Shown here in pieces: positions 25,380 through 34,005 of a stretch of DNA of 64,000 nucleotides. Both the position numbers and the translations under genes were made by a program. Origin of the DNA: Pseudomonas sp. TTU2014-080ASC (GTDB taxonomy: Bacteria; Pseudomonadota; Gammaproteobacteria; Pseudomonadales; Pseudomonadaceae); assembly GCF_001446935.1 (NCBI RefSeq), contig NZ_LKKK01000015.1, forward strand, positions 62,001 through 126,000, written 5' to 3'. Below the pieces are notes generated by a model that made no database searches, was not told where the DNA came from, and saw only the letters and a list, made by a program, of their open reading frames with translations. Each line of letters opens with the position of its first letter. Position 1 is the first letter of the stretch.

Positions 25380-27638
25380 TCAGCTTTGAGACTCGACCAA
25401 AAGCCCATCAACCCGCTGGAAGCCCCGTGGTAGCTTGTTGCCGCGACGACCACGCTCACCCTTGTAATGTTCCAGGTCATCTGGTTTAAGCGACAAAGTG
25501 CGCTTTCCGGCCTGCAAAACCAGCGTTGCACCGACAGGCAAAACTGCCAGATCGGTCAGATATTCCTCTCGGGAAGCGACACGTTCCCCCGGAATTCCGA
25601 TGATTTTGTTGCCCTTGCCTTTACCCAACTGCGGCAGATCGCGGACCGGGAACAACAAGAGGCGACCCTCTGTCGTCACCGCCGCCAGCCAATCTTCCTC
25701 ACGGTTGCTCAGCGGCTTAGGTGCGATGACCTGAGCGCCTGTCGGCAGAGTCAGCAATGTCTTGCCGGCCTTGTTCTTAGCCTGCAAGTCTTCACCCTTG
25801 ACCACAAAGCCGTAGCCGGCGTCAGAGGCGATCACATAGAGCGCGCTGTCATCAGGCATCAGCACGCACTCAAACGTAGCGCCTGGTGGCGGCGTCAGAC
25901 GGCCGGTCAGAGGCTCGCCCTGCCCGCGCGCAGAAGGCAGCGAATGCGCTGTCAGTGAATAGCTGCGGCCAGTGGAGTCGATAAACACTGCAAACTGGTT
26001 TGAGCGCCCCGGTGCGGCCGCTTTGAAACCATCGCCGGCTTTGTAAGACAAACCAGTCGCATCGACATCGTGGCCTTTGGCACAACGCACCCAGCCCTTC
26101 TCGGACAGCACCACAGTGACAGGCTCAGTCGGCATCAGCTCCGTTTCGCTCAGGGCGCGTGCTTCGGCACGGGCCACAATCGGCGAGCGACGGTCATCGC
26201 CGTACTTCTCGGCATCTTCGAGAATTTCCTGGCGCACCAGCTTCTTAAGCTTGGCCTCACTGCCCAGCAGAGCCAGCAGCTTCTTCTGCTCTTTCAGCAG
26301 TTCGTCCTGCTCGCCTCGGATTTTCATCTCTTCCAGTCGCGCCAACTGACGCAAACGGGTATCGAGAATGTAGTCAGCCTGGATCTCGCTGAGTTGGAAG
26401 CGCTCGATCAGCACCGGCTTGGGCTGATCTTCAGTACGGATGATGTGGATAACTTCATCCAGATTAAGAAACGCGGTGAGCAAGCCCTCCAACAGGTGCA
26501 GGCGCTTCTCGACCTTATCCAGACGGAACTGCAGGCGGCGGCGCACCGTGTTAACCCGGTACACCAGCCACTCGGTCAGCATCTCGCGCAGGTTTTTCAC
26601 CTGCGGTTTGCCGTCCAAGCCAATCACGTTGGTGTTAACCCGATAGCTGGATTCCAGATCGGTTGTGGCAAACAGGTGCTGCATCAGCTCATCGGCATCG
26701 ACGCGGTTGGAGCGCGGGATGATGACGATGCGGCAAGGATTTTCGTGATCGGATTCATCACGCAGGTCAGCCACCATCGGCAACTTCTTAGCCTGCATCT
26801 GTGCAGCAATCTGCTCCAGCACCTTGGCCCCGGAGACCTGATGCGGCAGCGCGGTCACCACGATGTCGCCATCTTCAACACGGTACACCGCCCGCATGCG
26901 CACGGAGCCGCGGCCGGTTTCATAGACTTTCAGCAGATCCGCCTTAGGCGTAATCACTTCCGCTTCGGTGGGAAAGTCCGGCCCGAGAATGTGCTCACAG
27001 AGTTCTTCAACCGTGGCATTCGGCTGATCCAGCAGGCGCACACAGGCGGAGGCGACCTCTCGCAGGTTGTGCGGCGGTACATCGGTGGCCATGCCCACGG
27101 CGATACCGGTGGTGCCGTTGAGCAGCAGGTTGGGCAGACGCGCCGGCAGGGTTGCAGGCTCATTCAGGGTACCGTCGAAGTTCGGCACCCAGTCGACAGT
27201 ACCCTGGCCCAATTCGGTGAGAAGCACTTCGGAATAACGTGACAGACGCGCCTCGGTGTAACGCATGGCCGCGAAGGATTTGGGATCATCCGGTGCACCC
27301 CAGTTACCTTGACCATCCACTAAGGTGTAGCGGTAACTGAAAGGCTGGGCCATCAACACCATGGCTTCGTAGCAGGCAGAGTCGCCATGCGGGTGGAACT
27401 TACCTAACACGTCACCGACCGTACGGGCCGACTTCTTATGCTTGGAATCGGCATCCAGGCCCAGCTCGCTCATGGCGTAGACAATGCGTCGTTGCACAGG
27501 CTTGAGGCCGTCGCCGATATGCGGCAGGGCACGGTCCATGATTACGTACATGGAATAGTTGAGATAAGCCTGCTCAGTAAACTCAGCTAAGGAGCGGCGC
27601 TCAACGCCGTCCAGGCTCAAATCGAGGGTTTCGCTCAT
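25380..27638 (-). CDS. parC: DNA topoisomerase IV subunit A
   Basis: ParC breaks and rejoins DNA in topoisomerase IV, which unlinks daughter chromosomes. The 752-residue protein has the breakage-reunion domain with catalytic Y127 in AAMRYTEARLS, followed by the coiled-coil and the C-terminal beta-pinwheel. In the quinolone-resistance region (GKFHPHGDSACYEAM) S87 and E91 are both present, the wild-type state. The start lies seven bases after the retropepsin-like gene, with GAGG overlapping the stop of that gene. It is the last gene of the parE-containing minus-strand chain. Confidence 0.97.
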   Translation of the reverse strand: MSETLDLSLDGVERRSLAEFTEQAYLNYSMYVIMDRALPHIGDGLKPVQRRIVYAMSELGLDADSKHKKSARTVGDVLGKFHPHGDSACYEAMVLMAQPFSYRYTLVDGQGNWGAPDDPKSFAAMRYTEARLSRYSEVLLTELGQGTVDWVPNFDGTLNEPATLPARLPNLLLNGTTGIAVGMATDVPPHNLREVASACVRLLDQPNATVEELCEHILGPDFPTEAEVITPKADLLKVYETGRGSVRMRAVYRVEDGDIVVTALPHQVSGAKVLEQIAAQMQAKKLPMVADLRDESDHENPCRIVIIPRSNRVDADELMQHLFATTDLESSYRVNTNVIGLDGKPQVKNLREMLTEWLVYRVNTVRRRLQFRLDKVEKRLHLLEGLLTAFLNLDEVIHIIRTEDQPKPVLIERFQLSEIQADYILDTRLRQLARLEEMKIRGEQDELLKEQKKLLALLGSEAKLKKLVRQEILEDAEKYGDDRRSPIVARAEARALSETELMPTEPVTVVLSEKGWVRCAKGHDVDATGLSYKAGDGFKAAAPGRSNQFAVFIDSTGRSYSLTAHSLPSARGQGEPLTGRLTPPPGATFECVLMPDDSALYVIASDAGYGFVVKGEDLQAKNKAGKTLLTLPTGAQVIAPKPLSNREEDWLAAVTTEGRLLLFPVRDLPQLGKGKGNKIIGIPGERVASREEYLTDLAVLPVGATLVLQAGKRTLSLKPDDLEHYKGERGRRGNKLPRGFQRVDGLLVESQS

Positions 27639-27645
27639 GCGGGCC

Positions 27646-28185
27646 TCATTGCAAAGTGGAATGTTGCGTAATCGACTGGCGCAACAGCAACTTGCCGTCG
27701 CGCTGGGTAAATTCGAGCTGTTTCAGGGCGCTCATCCCCAGTAAAACGTCATCACTCTGCATGCCCGGCGCTATCAACGCCGGTACATCCTGCAGAACAA
27801 TCGCCCCCAGCTGTAACCGCTGAAGACGGGTGCGATGGGCAACTGCACGCCCATTCGCGGTGTTAATCATGATCTGCGCACCTGGCTCCAGGCCAAGACG
27901 CTCGGCCACTTGAACCGGGACTGCCACCTGAGTCGCGCCGGTATCCAACAGGAATGTTACGGCCTCGCCATTAATCTTCCCGCCTGCCAGATAATGGCCC
28001 TGGGCACCGCTATTAAGCAGCACCTCCACATAGCCGTCACGCTGCACAGAGTCCGGGTTGGCATTAGGGTTGCGGCGGTTTTCTTCCCAGTCCGCAAAAA
28101 AACGCGTGGCCAGTAGCAACGCAGCCCCCCAGGCCAGCACCAGCATCACCCGGCCAGCCCGTGTCCCCGGTGCCTGTGCGCTCAA
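27646..28185 (-). CDS. Membrane-anchored retropepsin-like aspartic protease
   Basis: A 179-residue protein with one N-terminal membrane helix (VMLVLAWGAALLLATRFF) and a retropepsin-type domain: FLLDTGATQVAVP has the active-site DTGA, and VLLGMSALKQLEF matches the family's second conserved segment. Such proteins act as dimers because each carries a single DTG. Start: TTG overlapping the stop of the upstream gene as TTGA, with GGAG nine bases upstream. It sits between the phytase-like gene and parC. A periplasmic protease is likely; the substrate is unknown. Confidence 0.8.
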   Translation of the reverse strand: MSAQAPGTRAGRVMLVLAWGAALLLATRFFADWEENRRNPNANPDSVQRDGYVEVLLNSGAQGHYLAGGKINGEAVTFLLDTGATQVAVPVQVAERLGLEPGAQIMINTANGRAVAHRTRLQRLQLGAIVLQDVPALIAPGMQSDDVLLGMSALKQLEFTQRDGKLLLRQSITQHSTLQ

Positions 28186-29189
28186 GGCACGCTACTCCAA
28201 CCGCCTTCAGGCGCAGCAAAACGCCAGATGATCGGCCGAGTTTCACCATCAGCACGGGTATAGCTGCCGTTATCGATGCCGATCCAGGCGCCCGTCTCAT
28301 CCACCCAGAGCGCCTCTGCCATGCCGTGCTCAGGTGAGTAGCGGCGCGGCTCAGTCAGGCCCTCATCTGCAAATGACCAACAGCGCTCAACCTGGCCTTT
28401 CTCCAGATCGCGGCGGCAAATCTGGTAGGTCTGACGTTCGAGGGTGAACAGCTTGTTGTCGAAAAAGGCCAGATCGGAGAAATCCCTTGGCTTCATCTGA
28501 TCCGTACCCAGCTCCAGTGGGCCCAGCACGCTGCCGCCCTCACTGAACAGCACGCAGCTTTCCACACAGCGCCAGGCGTTGTTTTGCTTGAACAGCACCA
28601 GCACGCCACGCCGCTTGCGCTCTGCGGCCAGGTATAGGCGACCGCCAGCCGGATCGACCGCAAGCCCCTCAAACAAAGAGTTGAATTGCAGCAGCATGCC
28701 GCTGGCACGGGCCTGACGTATCAGTTCGGCAGGCAGGTCCAGCCATTGGGGCTCACCCTCAGGCGGAAAGTGCAACACGCTCAGGGTCGACTCGCTGACC
28801 AGATAGCGGTTGCCTGCGGTATCGCAAGTCACCCCTTCAAAATCCAGCTCACCGCCACGGGCAAACCCCGCCAACTTGGCACTGGTACGCATACCCCACG
28901 GCAATCCGGCATCCGGTGCGGGTGGTGCCACAAACGGCTCAGCTTCGGCTTGCCAGACGCCATCTTGATCCTGAAAACGATATAACTGCTGGTCATCGCG
29001 GTCAGACACACCCCACAACGCACCATTACACCAGGCAAGACCAGACAGGTTGCCACCTGTCATCCCGTCCACCGGGCGCTCCTCCAGCAGTTTCAGGCTT
29101 TCAACAGGTGCCAGACTCTCGGGCTCATCAGGTGCAGCAAACAGACTCTGCGCAAAAACCAGCGCGCAGACTGCAGTCAATTTGTGCAT
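28182..29189 (-). CDS. Secreted esterase-like phytase-family protein
   Basis: A 335-residue protein with a signal peptide (AVCALVFAQSLFA, cleavage near residue 19). The mature part has the repeating pattern of a beta-propeller, with LSGLAWCNGALWGVSDRDDQQLYRF, GELDFEGVTCDTAGNRYLVSE, FEGLAVDPAGGRLYLAAE, and MAEALWVDETGAWIGID. This matches the esterase-like activity of phytase family. Cysteines in the mature domain suit the periplasm. Its ATG overlaps the parE stop by one base (TGATG), and its stop overlaps the next gene. Substrate unknown. Confidence 0.8.
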   Translation of the reverse strand: MHKLTAVCALVFAQSLFAAPDEPESLAPVESLKLLEERPVDGMTGGNLSGLAWCNGALWGVSDRDDQQLYRFQDQDGVWQAEAEPFVAPPAPDAGLPWGMRTSAKLAGFARGGELDFEGVTCDTAGNRYLVSESTLSVLHFPPEGEPQWLDLPAELIRQARASGMLLQFNSLFEGLAVDPAGGRLYLAAERKRRGVLVLFKQNNAWRCVESCVLFSEGGSVLGPLELGTDQMKPRDFSDLAFFDNKLFTLERQTYQICRRDLEKGQVERCWSFADEGLTEPRRYSPEHGMAEALWVDETGAWIGIDNGSYTRADGETRPIIWRFAAPEGGWSSVP

Positions 29190-31087
29190 CAGAGCATTAC
29201 CTCAGCCAGATTACCTTTTGATTCCAGCCACGACTTGCGGTCGCCCGCACGCTTCTTCGCCAGCAGCATGTCCATGATCTCGCGGGTGCCGTCGAAATCA
29301 TCCAGCGTCAACTGCACCAAGCGGCGCGTATTCGGGTCCATGGTGGTTTCACGCAGCTGCGGCGGGTTCATCTCACCCAGCCCTTTAAAGCGCGTGACCT
29401 GCGGTTTGCCGCGACGTTTTTCAGCCTGCAGACGATCAAGAATGCCGTCGCGTTCAGCCTCGTCGAGGGCGTAGAAAATATCTTTGCCGCAGTCAATTCG
29501 GTACAGCGGCGGCATTGCCACATAGACGTGCCCGGCGTCCACCAGCGGGCGGAAATGCTGCACAAACAACGCGCAGAGCAAGGTAGCGATGTGCAGACCA
29601 TCCGAGTCAGCATCCGCCAGAATGCAAACTTTGCCGTAACGCAGCTGGCTCAGATCACTGGATCCCGGATCAAGCCCAACCGCCACAGCGATGTTGTGTA
29701 CTTCCTGGCTGGCAAGGACTTCACCGCCATCGACTTCCCACGTGTTCAGAATCTTCCCGCGCAGCGGCAGGATCGCCTGAAATTCTTTATCCCGTGCCTG
29801 TTTGGCCGAACCGCCCGCAGAATCACCCTCCACCAGGAACAGTTCGCAGCGCATCGGCTCCTGCCCCGCACAGTCGGCCAGCTTGCCGGGCAGCGCCGGG
29901 CCCTGAGTAATTTTTTTGCGCTCAACTTTCTTCCCGGCCTTCAGACGGCGACCAGCGTTGCTGATGGCTAGCTCAGCCAGGGCCAGGCCGGTTTCGGGGT
30001 TGGCGTTGAGCCACAGGCTAAAGGCATCTTTGACCACGCCGGAGACAAATGCCGCTGCCTCACGGGACGACAGACGCTCTTTGGTCTGCCCGGAGAACTG
30101 GGCATCCTGCATTTTCATTGAGAGGACGAACGCGATCCGCTCCCAGACATCTTCCGGGGCCAGCTTCAGGCCACGCGGCAGCAAGTTGCGGAACTCACAG
30201 AACTCACGCATGGCATCCAGCAGGCCCTGACGCAGACCATTCACGTGAGTGCCGCCTTGCGCGGTGGGGATCAGGTTAACGTAGCTTTCCTGAACCGACT
30301 CGCCGCCTTCCGGCAGCCACAGCAGGGCCCAGTCTACAGCTTCCTTATCACCCGCGAGGGAGCCGCAGAACGGCTCATCCGGCAGGCGCAGGTACTCACT
30401 GACGGCATCCTGCAGATAGGAGCGCAGGCCATCTTCATACATCCACTCGATGCGCTCGCCGCTGGCTTTATCCACGAAGGTTACGGACAGCCCCGGGCAC
30501 AGCACAGCTTTGGCTTTGAGCACATGCTTAAGGCGGCTGACGGAGAATTTGAACGAGTCGAAATACTTGGCGTCCGGCCAGAAATGAACGCTGGTGCCGG
30601 TATTGCGCTTGCCAACCGTGCCGATGATTTCCAGATCAGTCGCCTTAAAACCATCGGCAAAACTCATCTGGTACTCATTGCCATCACGCTTGACCGTGAC
30701 CACCACCTTGGTCGACAACGCGTTGACCACGGAGATACCCACACCATGCAAACCGCCGGAGAACTGGTAGTTCTTGTTGGAGAACTTACCGCCAGCGTGC
30801 AGCTTGGTCAGGATCAGCTCTACCCCAGGCACTCCTTCTTCAGGATGGATGTCCACCGGCATGCCACGGCCATCATCAATCACCTCCAGCGAGTTGTCCT
30901 CGTGCAGGATCACCTGAATGGATCTGGCGTGCCCGGCCAGGGCTTCGTCGACGCTGTTGTCGATGACTTCCTGGGCAAGGTGGTTGGGGCGGGTGGTATC
31001 GGTATACATGCCCGGGCGTTTACGCACCGGGTCAAGACCGGAAAGAACTTCGATGGCGTCTGCGTTATATGCGTTCTGCTGGGCCAT
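29189..31087 (-). CDS. parE: DNA topoisomerase IV subunit B
   Basis: ParE is the ATPase subunit of topoisomerase IV. The 632-residue protein has a GHKL ATPase (EVIDNSVDEALAGH, DDGRGMPVDIH, FSGGLHGVGISVVNALS), the transducer domain, and a TOPRIM domain with FLVEGDSAGGSAKQARD, PLRGKILN and ILADADSDGLHI, ending in the FKGLGEMNP segment. I chose the ATG before AQQNAYNADAIEVL by family comparison. An alternative ATG five codons upstream overlaps the yqiA stop as TGATG. It is not adjacent to parC: two small genes for exported proteins lie between them. Confidence 0.96.
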   Translation of the reverse strand: MAQQNAYNADAIEVLSGLDPVRKRPGMYTDTTRPNHLAQEVIDNSVDEALAGHARSIQVILHEDNSLEVIDDGRGMPVDIHPEEGVPGVELILTKLHAGGKFSNKNYQFSGGLHGVGISVVNALSTKVVVTVKRDGNEYQMSFADGFKATDLEIIGTVGKRNTGTSVHFWPDAKYFDSFKFSVSRLKHVLKAKAVLCPGLSVTFVDKASGERIEWMYEDGLRSYLQDAVSEYLRLPDEPFCGSLAGDKEAVDWALLWLPEGGESVQESYVNLIPTAQGGTHVNGLRQGLLDAMREFCEFRNLLPRGLKLAPEDVWERIAFVLSMKMQDAQFSGQTKERLSSREAAAFVSGVVKDAFSLWLNANPETGLALAELAISNAGRRLKAGKKVERKKITQGPALPGKLADCAGQEPMRCELFLVEGDSAGGSAKQARDKEFQAILPLRGKILNTWEVDGGEVLASQEVHNIAVAVGLDPGSSDLSQLRYGKVCILADADSDGLHIATLLCALFVQHFRPLVDAGHVYVAMPPLYRIDCGKDIFYALDEAERDGILDRLQAEKRRGKPQVTRFKGLGEMNPPQLRETTMDPNTRRLVQLTLDDFDGTREIMDMLLAKKRAGDRKSWLESKGNLAEVML

Positions 31088-31101
31088 GGGTCTCTGATTC
31101 A

Positions 31102-31713
31102 TCAATTGAAAACGGAAAAGTCGATATCCTGCCATAGCGAGCGCGGGATACCGGCGAAAGCAAAGAGCATCGGTAAGCGCTGGGCAAACCCCTGAAATCC
31201 ATGGTCGCCTCCGGCTTGGATGCGCAATGCGCAGTGCCGGTAAAATGCCTCGGCACGTCGGTAATCCAGTGTCTCGTCAGCGGTCTGCAACCACACTTGG
31301 TAGCGCGCCGAATCCATCGGTGCCGGCACATCAAGTTCTGCCAACGCAGTCACATGATCTTGGGTCAGCTGCCAAATTTCACCGGTGTAATGATTGGTCT
31401 GCTGACCGAGATAACCGTCAAACAGCTTATGTGGACGGACCGCAGGATTGATCAGCAGCGCCGACAATCCATGCGTATGCGCCAGATGGGTCGCATAGTA
31501 GCCGCCAAGGGAACTCCCGACCAGCAAGGGCTTGCCCAATTCGTCGATCAACGCCTCCAGCTGCGCAATGGCCTGGCGGGGATGATGATGGAGTGCAGGC
31601 ACCCGAAGCTGGCCCTCAAGCCCAATGTGCGCCATAGCGCGACTCAGCTGAGAAGCCTTCTGGGAGGTGGGAGAGCTGTTAAGCCCATGAATATAGAGAA
31701 TAGATGCTGTCAT
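31102..31713 (-). CDS. yqiA: YqiA-type alpha/beta-hydrolase esterase
   Basis: A 203-residue alpha/beta hydrolase of the YqiA/YcfP family. ILYIHGLNSSP is the oxyanion-side motif, GSSLGGYYAT carries the nucleophile serine, and GGDHGFQGF the catalytic histidine. The E. coli member hydrolyses short acyl esters. The physiological substrate is not known. It lies between cpdA and parE, the same order (cpdA-yqiA-parE) as in E. coli, and its stop overlaps a possible parE start. Confidence 0.9.
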   Translation of the reverse strand: MTASILYIHGLNSSPTSQKASQLSRAMAHIGLEGQLRVPALHHHPRQAIAQLEALIDELGKPLLVGSSLGGYYATHLAHTHGLSALLINPAVRPHKLFDGYLGQQTNHYTGEIWQLTQDHVTALAELDVPAPMDSARYQVWLQTADETLDYRRAEAFYRHCALRIQAGGDHGFQGFAQRLPMLFAFAGIPRSLWQDIDFSVFN

Positions 31714-31763
31714 GGACGGCAGGCTAACCGCTAGCGGCGACAGGCTGCAACCGCTTGCATGTT

Positions 31764-31794
31764 CAGCATTCAGGCCTAATAACCCTGAATGCTG
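31764..31794 (-). repeat. Perfect 11-bp hairpin spanning the cpdA stop codon
   Basis: CAGCATTCAGG pairs with CCTGAATGCTG (31764-31774 with 31784-31794). The 9-base loop holds the TAG stop of cpdA, so one arm is coding. No T-run follows on the minus strand. Candidates are an attenuator between cpdA and yqiA or an mRNA end stabiliser. Confidence 0.6.
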
Positions 31795-32597
31795 TCATCA
31801 ACCTCAAAGGCGAAGTCGGTGAGGCGCGACACACCCGTTTCAAGGTGGCCATCATCAAACAGTCGTAACCAGCGATAACCTGGCGAACAGGTGTCCACCC
31901 GAAAATCCTCACTGCCCGGCGCGAACTGCACACAGGTTGAGGGCGAGGCCAGCAAGCGAACTGACCGGCGGTGTTGATCGAACTCCTGGTGAACGTGCCC
32001 CCAAAGCACCGCCCGCACCTGAGTGAAGCGGTCCAGCACCTTGAACAGCGCGTCAGGGTTGCGCAGGCCAATCGGCTCCATCCACTGGCTGCCGATTGAG
32101 ACGGGATGATGGTGCAGACAAATCAGGTGATGGCGCTCAGGTGCCTCGCTAAGGGCCCGCTCGAGCAACGCCAGCTGGGCATCACTCAGATAACCCGGCA
32201 CGGCACCCGGGATGGTCGAGTCAAGCATCGTTACCCGCCAGTTGCCGATATCCGTAACCGCACGCAACAAGTCGGAACCGACACAAGCCGCCTGCATCGG
32301 AGAAAGCTCATCGTGGTTACCCGGCAGCCAGCGGGCAGGCGCAGAGATTGGCGCTGACAGATCGCGGAAGCATTGATAGGACTCCACACTGCCATCTTGG
32401 GAGAGATCGCCGGTACCGAGTACCAGATCGACTTGCTCCTGATCCTTCAGGACCAGAGCCACGACCTGTTTCAGACTGTCCTGAGTGTCCATGCCCATCA
32501 GACGACCTGTCGAATCAGCAAACAAGTGACTATCAGACAGCTGAACAACCAAAACTGAATTATCAATAGCAGAGGTTTGAGTCGACACGTCGGGCAA
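31776..32597 (-). CDS. cpdA: 3',5'-cyclic-AMP phosphodiesterase CpdA
   Basis: CpdA hydrolyses cAMP and so limits Vfr/CRP signalling. The 273-residue metallophosphoesterase shows the metal ligands in order: LSDSHLF, GTGDLSQDG, PGNHDE, LHHHPV and WGHVHQ. I took a TTG start with AAGG about eight bases upstream; a GTG three codons later is possible. In P. aeruginosa CpdA sets cAMP levels for Vfr, which controls virulence and type IV pili. The 3' end lies inside a strong hairpin. Confidence 0.92.
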   Translation of the reverse strand: MPDVSTQTSAIDNSVLVVQLSDSHLFADSTGRLMGMDTQDSLKQVVALVLKDQEQVDLVLGTGDLSQDGSVESYQCFRDLSAPISAPARWLPGNHDELSPMQAACVGSDLLRAVTDIGNWRVTMLDSTIPGAVPGYLSDAQLALLERALSEAPERHHLICLHHHPVSIGSQWMEPIGLRNPDALFKVLDRFTQVRAVLWGHVHQEFDQHRRSVRLLASPSTCVQFAPGSEDFRVDTCSPGYRWLRLFDDGHLETGVSRLTDFAFEVDDSIQGY

Positions 32598-32744
32598 GCC
32601 TTTTCCTTCAGCGGATGCACGGATTATGGTAGCTGCTTGCGTGATCGGTAAGACGTTTAGAGTGTTTCAGTTCACATAAAATCGGCCACAGACAACATTC
32701 TTTACAAACTCGCGCACATCTCAGCGTGAATGCTTCTGCGGTTT

Positions 32745-33197
32745 TCAGCGCACCGGCAGGAGCTCGTGACCGCAGTTCAGACAGTGGCTCAGCCACTCTC
32801 CCAGAAACACGTTGAGCTGAGTCTTCTCGTCCGGGTGGTGCATAGCTGCATTGGGATAGGGATAGATGCCACGGAAACGCCGGGCATTCTGCGCACTGAT
32901 GACCTCAGCCATGCGCGCATCGTGATAAACCCGCACCTCCATACGTGAGCTTGGTAACCAGTCCAAGCGGGACTCCTGACACACCTCGATGGTGGAGGTA
33001 TACGGGCAGGTTTCCAAAACCTTGAGACTCAAAACGCCGTAGGCATAATCGCCCTGACTCAAGGCCACACGGCGCACCTCGACGGTTTCACGCATGCCTG
33101 GCAGCAGGCGCATCAGGCGTGCGTAATTAGCCTCGCAAGCGGCCTGCAACTCGATCAGGTCGACCCGGTAACGCTCGCGAACCAGACTCACGACCAT
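32745..33197 (-). CDS. DUF1249 protein
   Basis: A 150-residue soluble protein of the DUF1249 family (YqiB in E. coli, which sits in the nudF-yqiB-cpdA-yqiA-parE order as here). Conserved parts visible are CEANYARLMRLLPGM, ETCPYTSTIEVCQ, EVRVYHDARMAEVISAQ and YPYPNAAMHHPDEK. It ends with a CLNCGHE metal-finger-like segment. Ten bases overlap the 3' end of nudF. The function is unknown; the conserved context points to nucleotide or RNA metabolism but does not prove it. Confidence 0.85.
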   Translation of the reverse strand: MVVSLVRERYRVDLIELQAACEANYARLMRLLPGMRETVEVRRVALSQGDYAYGVLSLKVLETCPYTSTIEVCQESRLDWLPSSRMEVRVYHDARMAEVISAQNARRFRGIYPYPNAAMHHPDEKTQLNVFLGEWLSHCLNCGHELLPVR

Positions 33198-33799
33198 GCG
33201 CTCCGCAATTCATCGCGGTTCAGCGCCAGCCACTGCAGGGCGATAATGCTGGCGGCATTGTCAATGCGGCCGTCTTTAACCGCCGCCAGCGCTTCGGCCA
33301 CTGACCAGACGTGCACACGGATATCCTCGCCCTCTTCTGCCAGACCATATACACCGCCCACACCGTCGCTATCGCAGCGTCCTACATATAAATAGACGCG
33401 CTCGTTGGAGCCACCGGGTGACGGGTAATACTGGGTAATCGGATGCAGCTCGGTGAGGGTCAAATTGGCTTCTTCCACCGCCTCGCGGCGCGCCACCTCT
33501 TCCGGCTCTTCGTCCTTATCAATCAGTCCGGCCACCAGTTCCAGCAACCAGGGATTTGCGCTCTTGTCCAACGCGCCAACCCGGAACTGCTCAATCAGTA
33601 CAACGCGATCATTAACCGGATCGTAAGGCAGCACGCACACCGCATCATGGCGCACAAACAGCTCACGATTCAGTTCCGGTCCCATACCGCCGGCAAATTG
33701 CTCATGGCGCAGATTCAGCCGATCGACACGATAAAACCCTTTAAAACAGTTTTCCCGGCTCAGCAGTTCAACATGGCGGGGGCTGGAGTTGGCCGTCAT
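33188..33799 (-). CDS. nudF: ADP-ribose / ADP-sugar pyrophosphatase (Nudix)
   Basis: A 203-residue Nudix hydrolase that splits ADP-ribose and related ADP-sugars. The Nudix box starts at the glycine of GLIDKDEEPEEVARREAVEEAN. It fits GX5EX7REUXEEXGU except that the late glycine is asparagine (EEANL). The catalytic glutamates remain. YPSPGGSNERVYLYVG follows, typical of the NudF subfamily. Start ATG has GAGGA five bases upstream. P. aeruginosa calls this gene aspP. It heads the chain nudF-DUF1249-cpdA-yqiA-parE. Confidence 0.9.
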   Translation of the reverse strand: MTANSSPRHVELLSRENCFKGFYRVDRLNLRHEQFAGGMGPELNRELFVRHDAVCVLPYDPVNDRVVLIEQFRVGALDKSANPWLLELVAGLIDKDEEPEEVARREAVEEANLTLTELHPITQYYPSPGGSNERVYLYVGRCDSDGVGGVYGLAEEGEDIRVHVWSVAEALAAVKDGRIDNAASIIALQWLALNRDELRSAWS

Positions 33800-34005
33800 A
33801 AATTCCTCAAAAACAGATGCTTGGCGCAATTAAACTGGGCATAAGGGCCATCCTATCGCGCCCCGATGCAGGCACATAATCCTATGTGACAGTTGGTGGT
33901 CCAAGCCTGCCACACCTACTCTATACAACCGAGCCACTAGCCGAGAACTCGCAAACCTTACGGTAGTCGAACTCAGACTGACGTTTCACACTTTCAAGGA
34001 TGCAC

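Noticed and set aside
26070..27242. A 390-codon open frame on the plus strand
   Set aside because: It is antisense to parC, and its composition (His/Gln-rich) is what reverse reading of a GC-rich gene gives.
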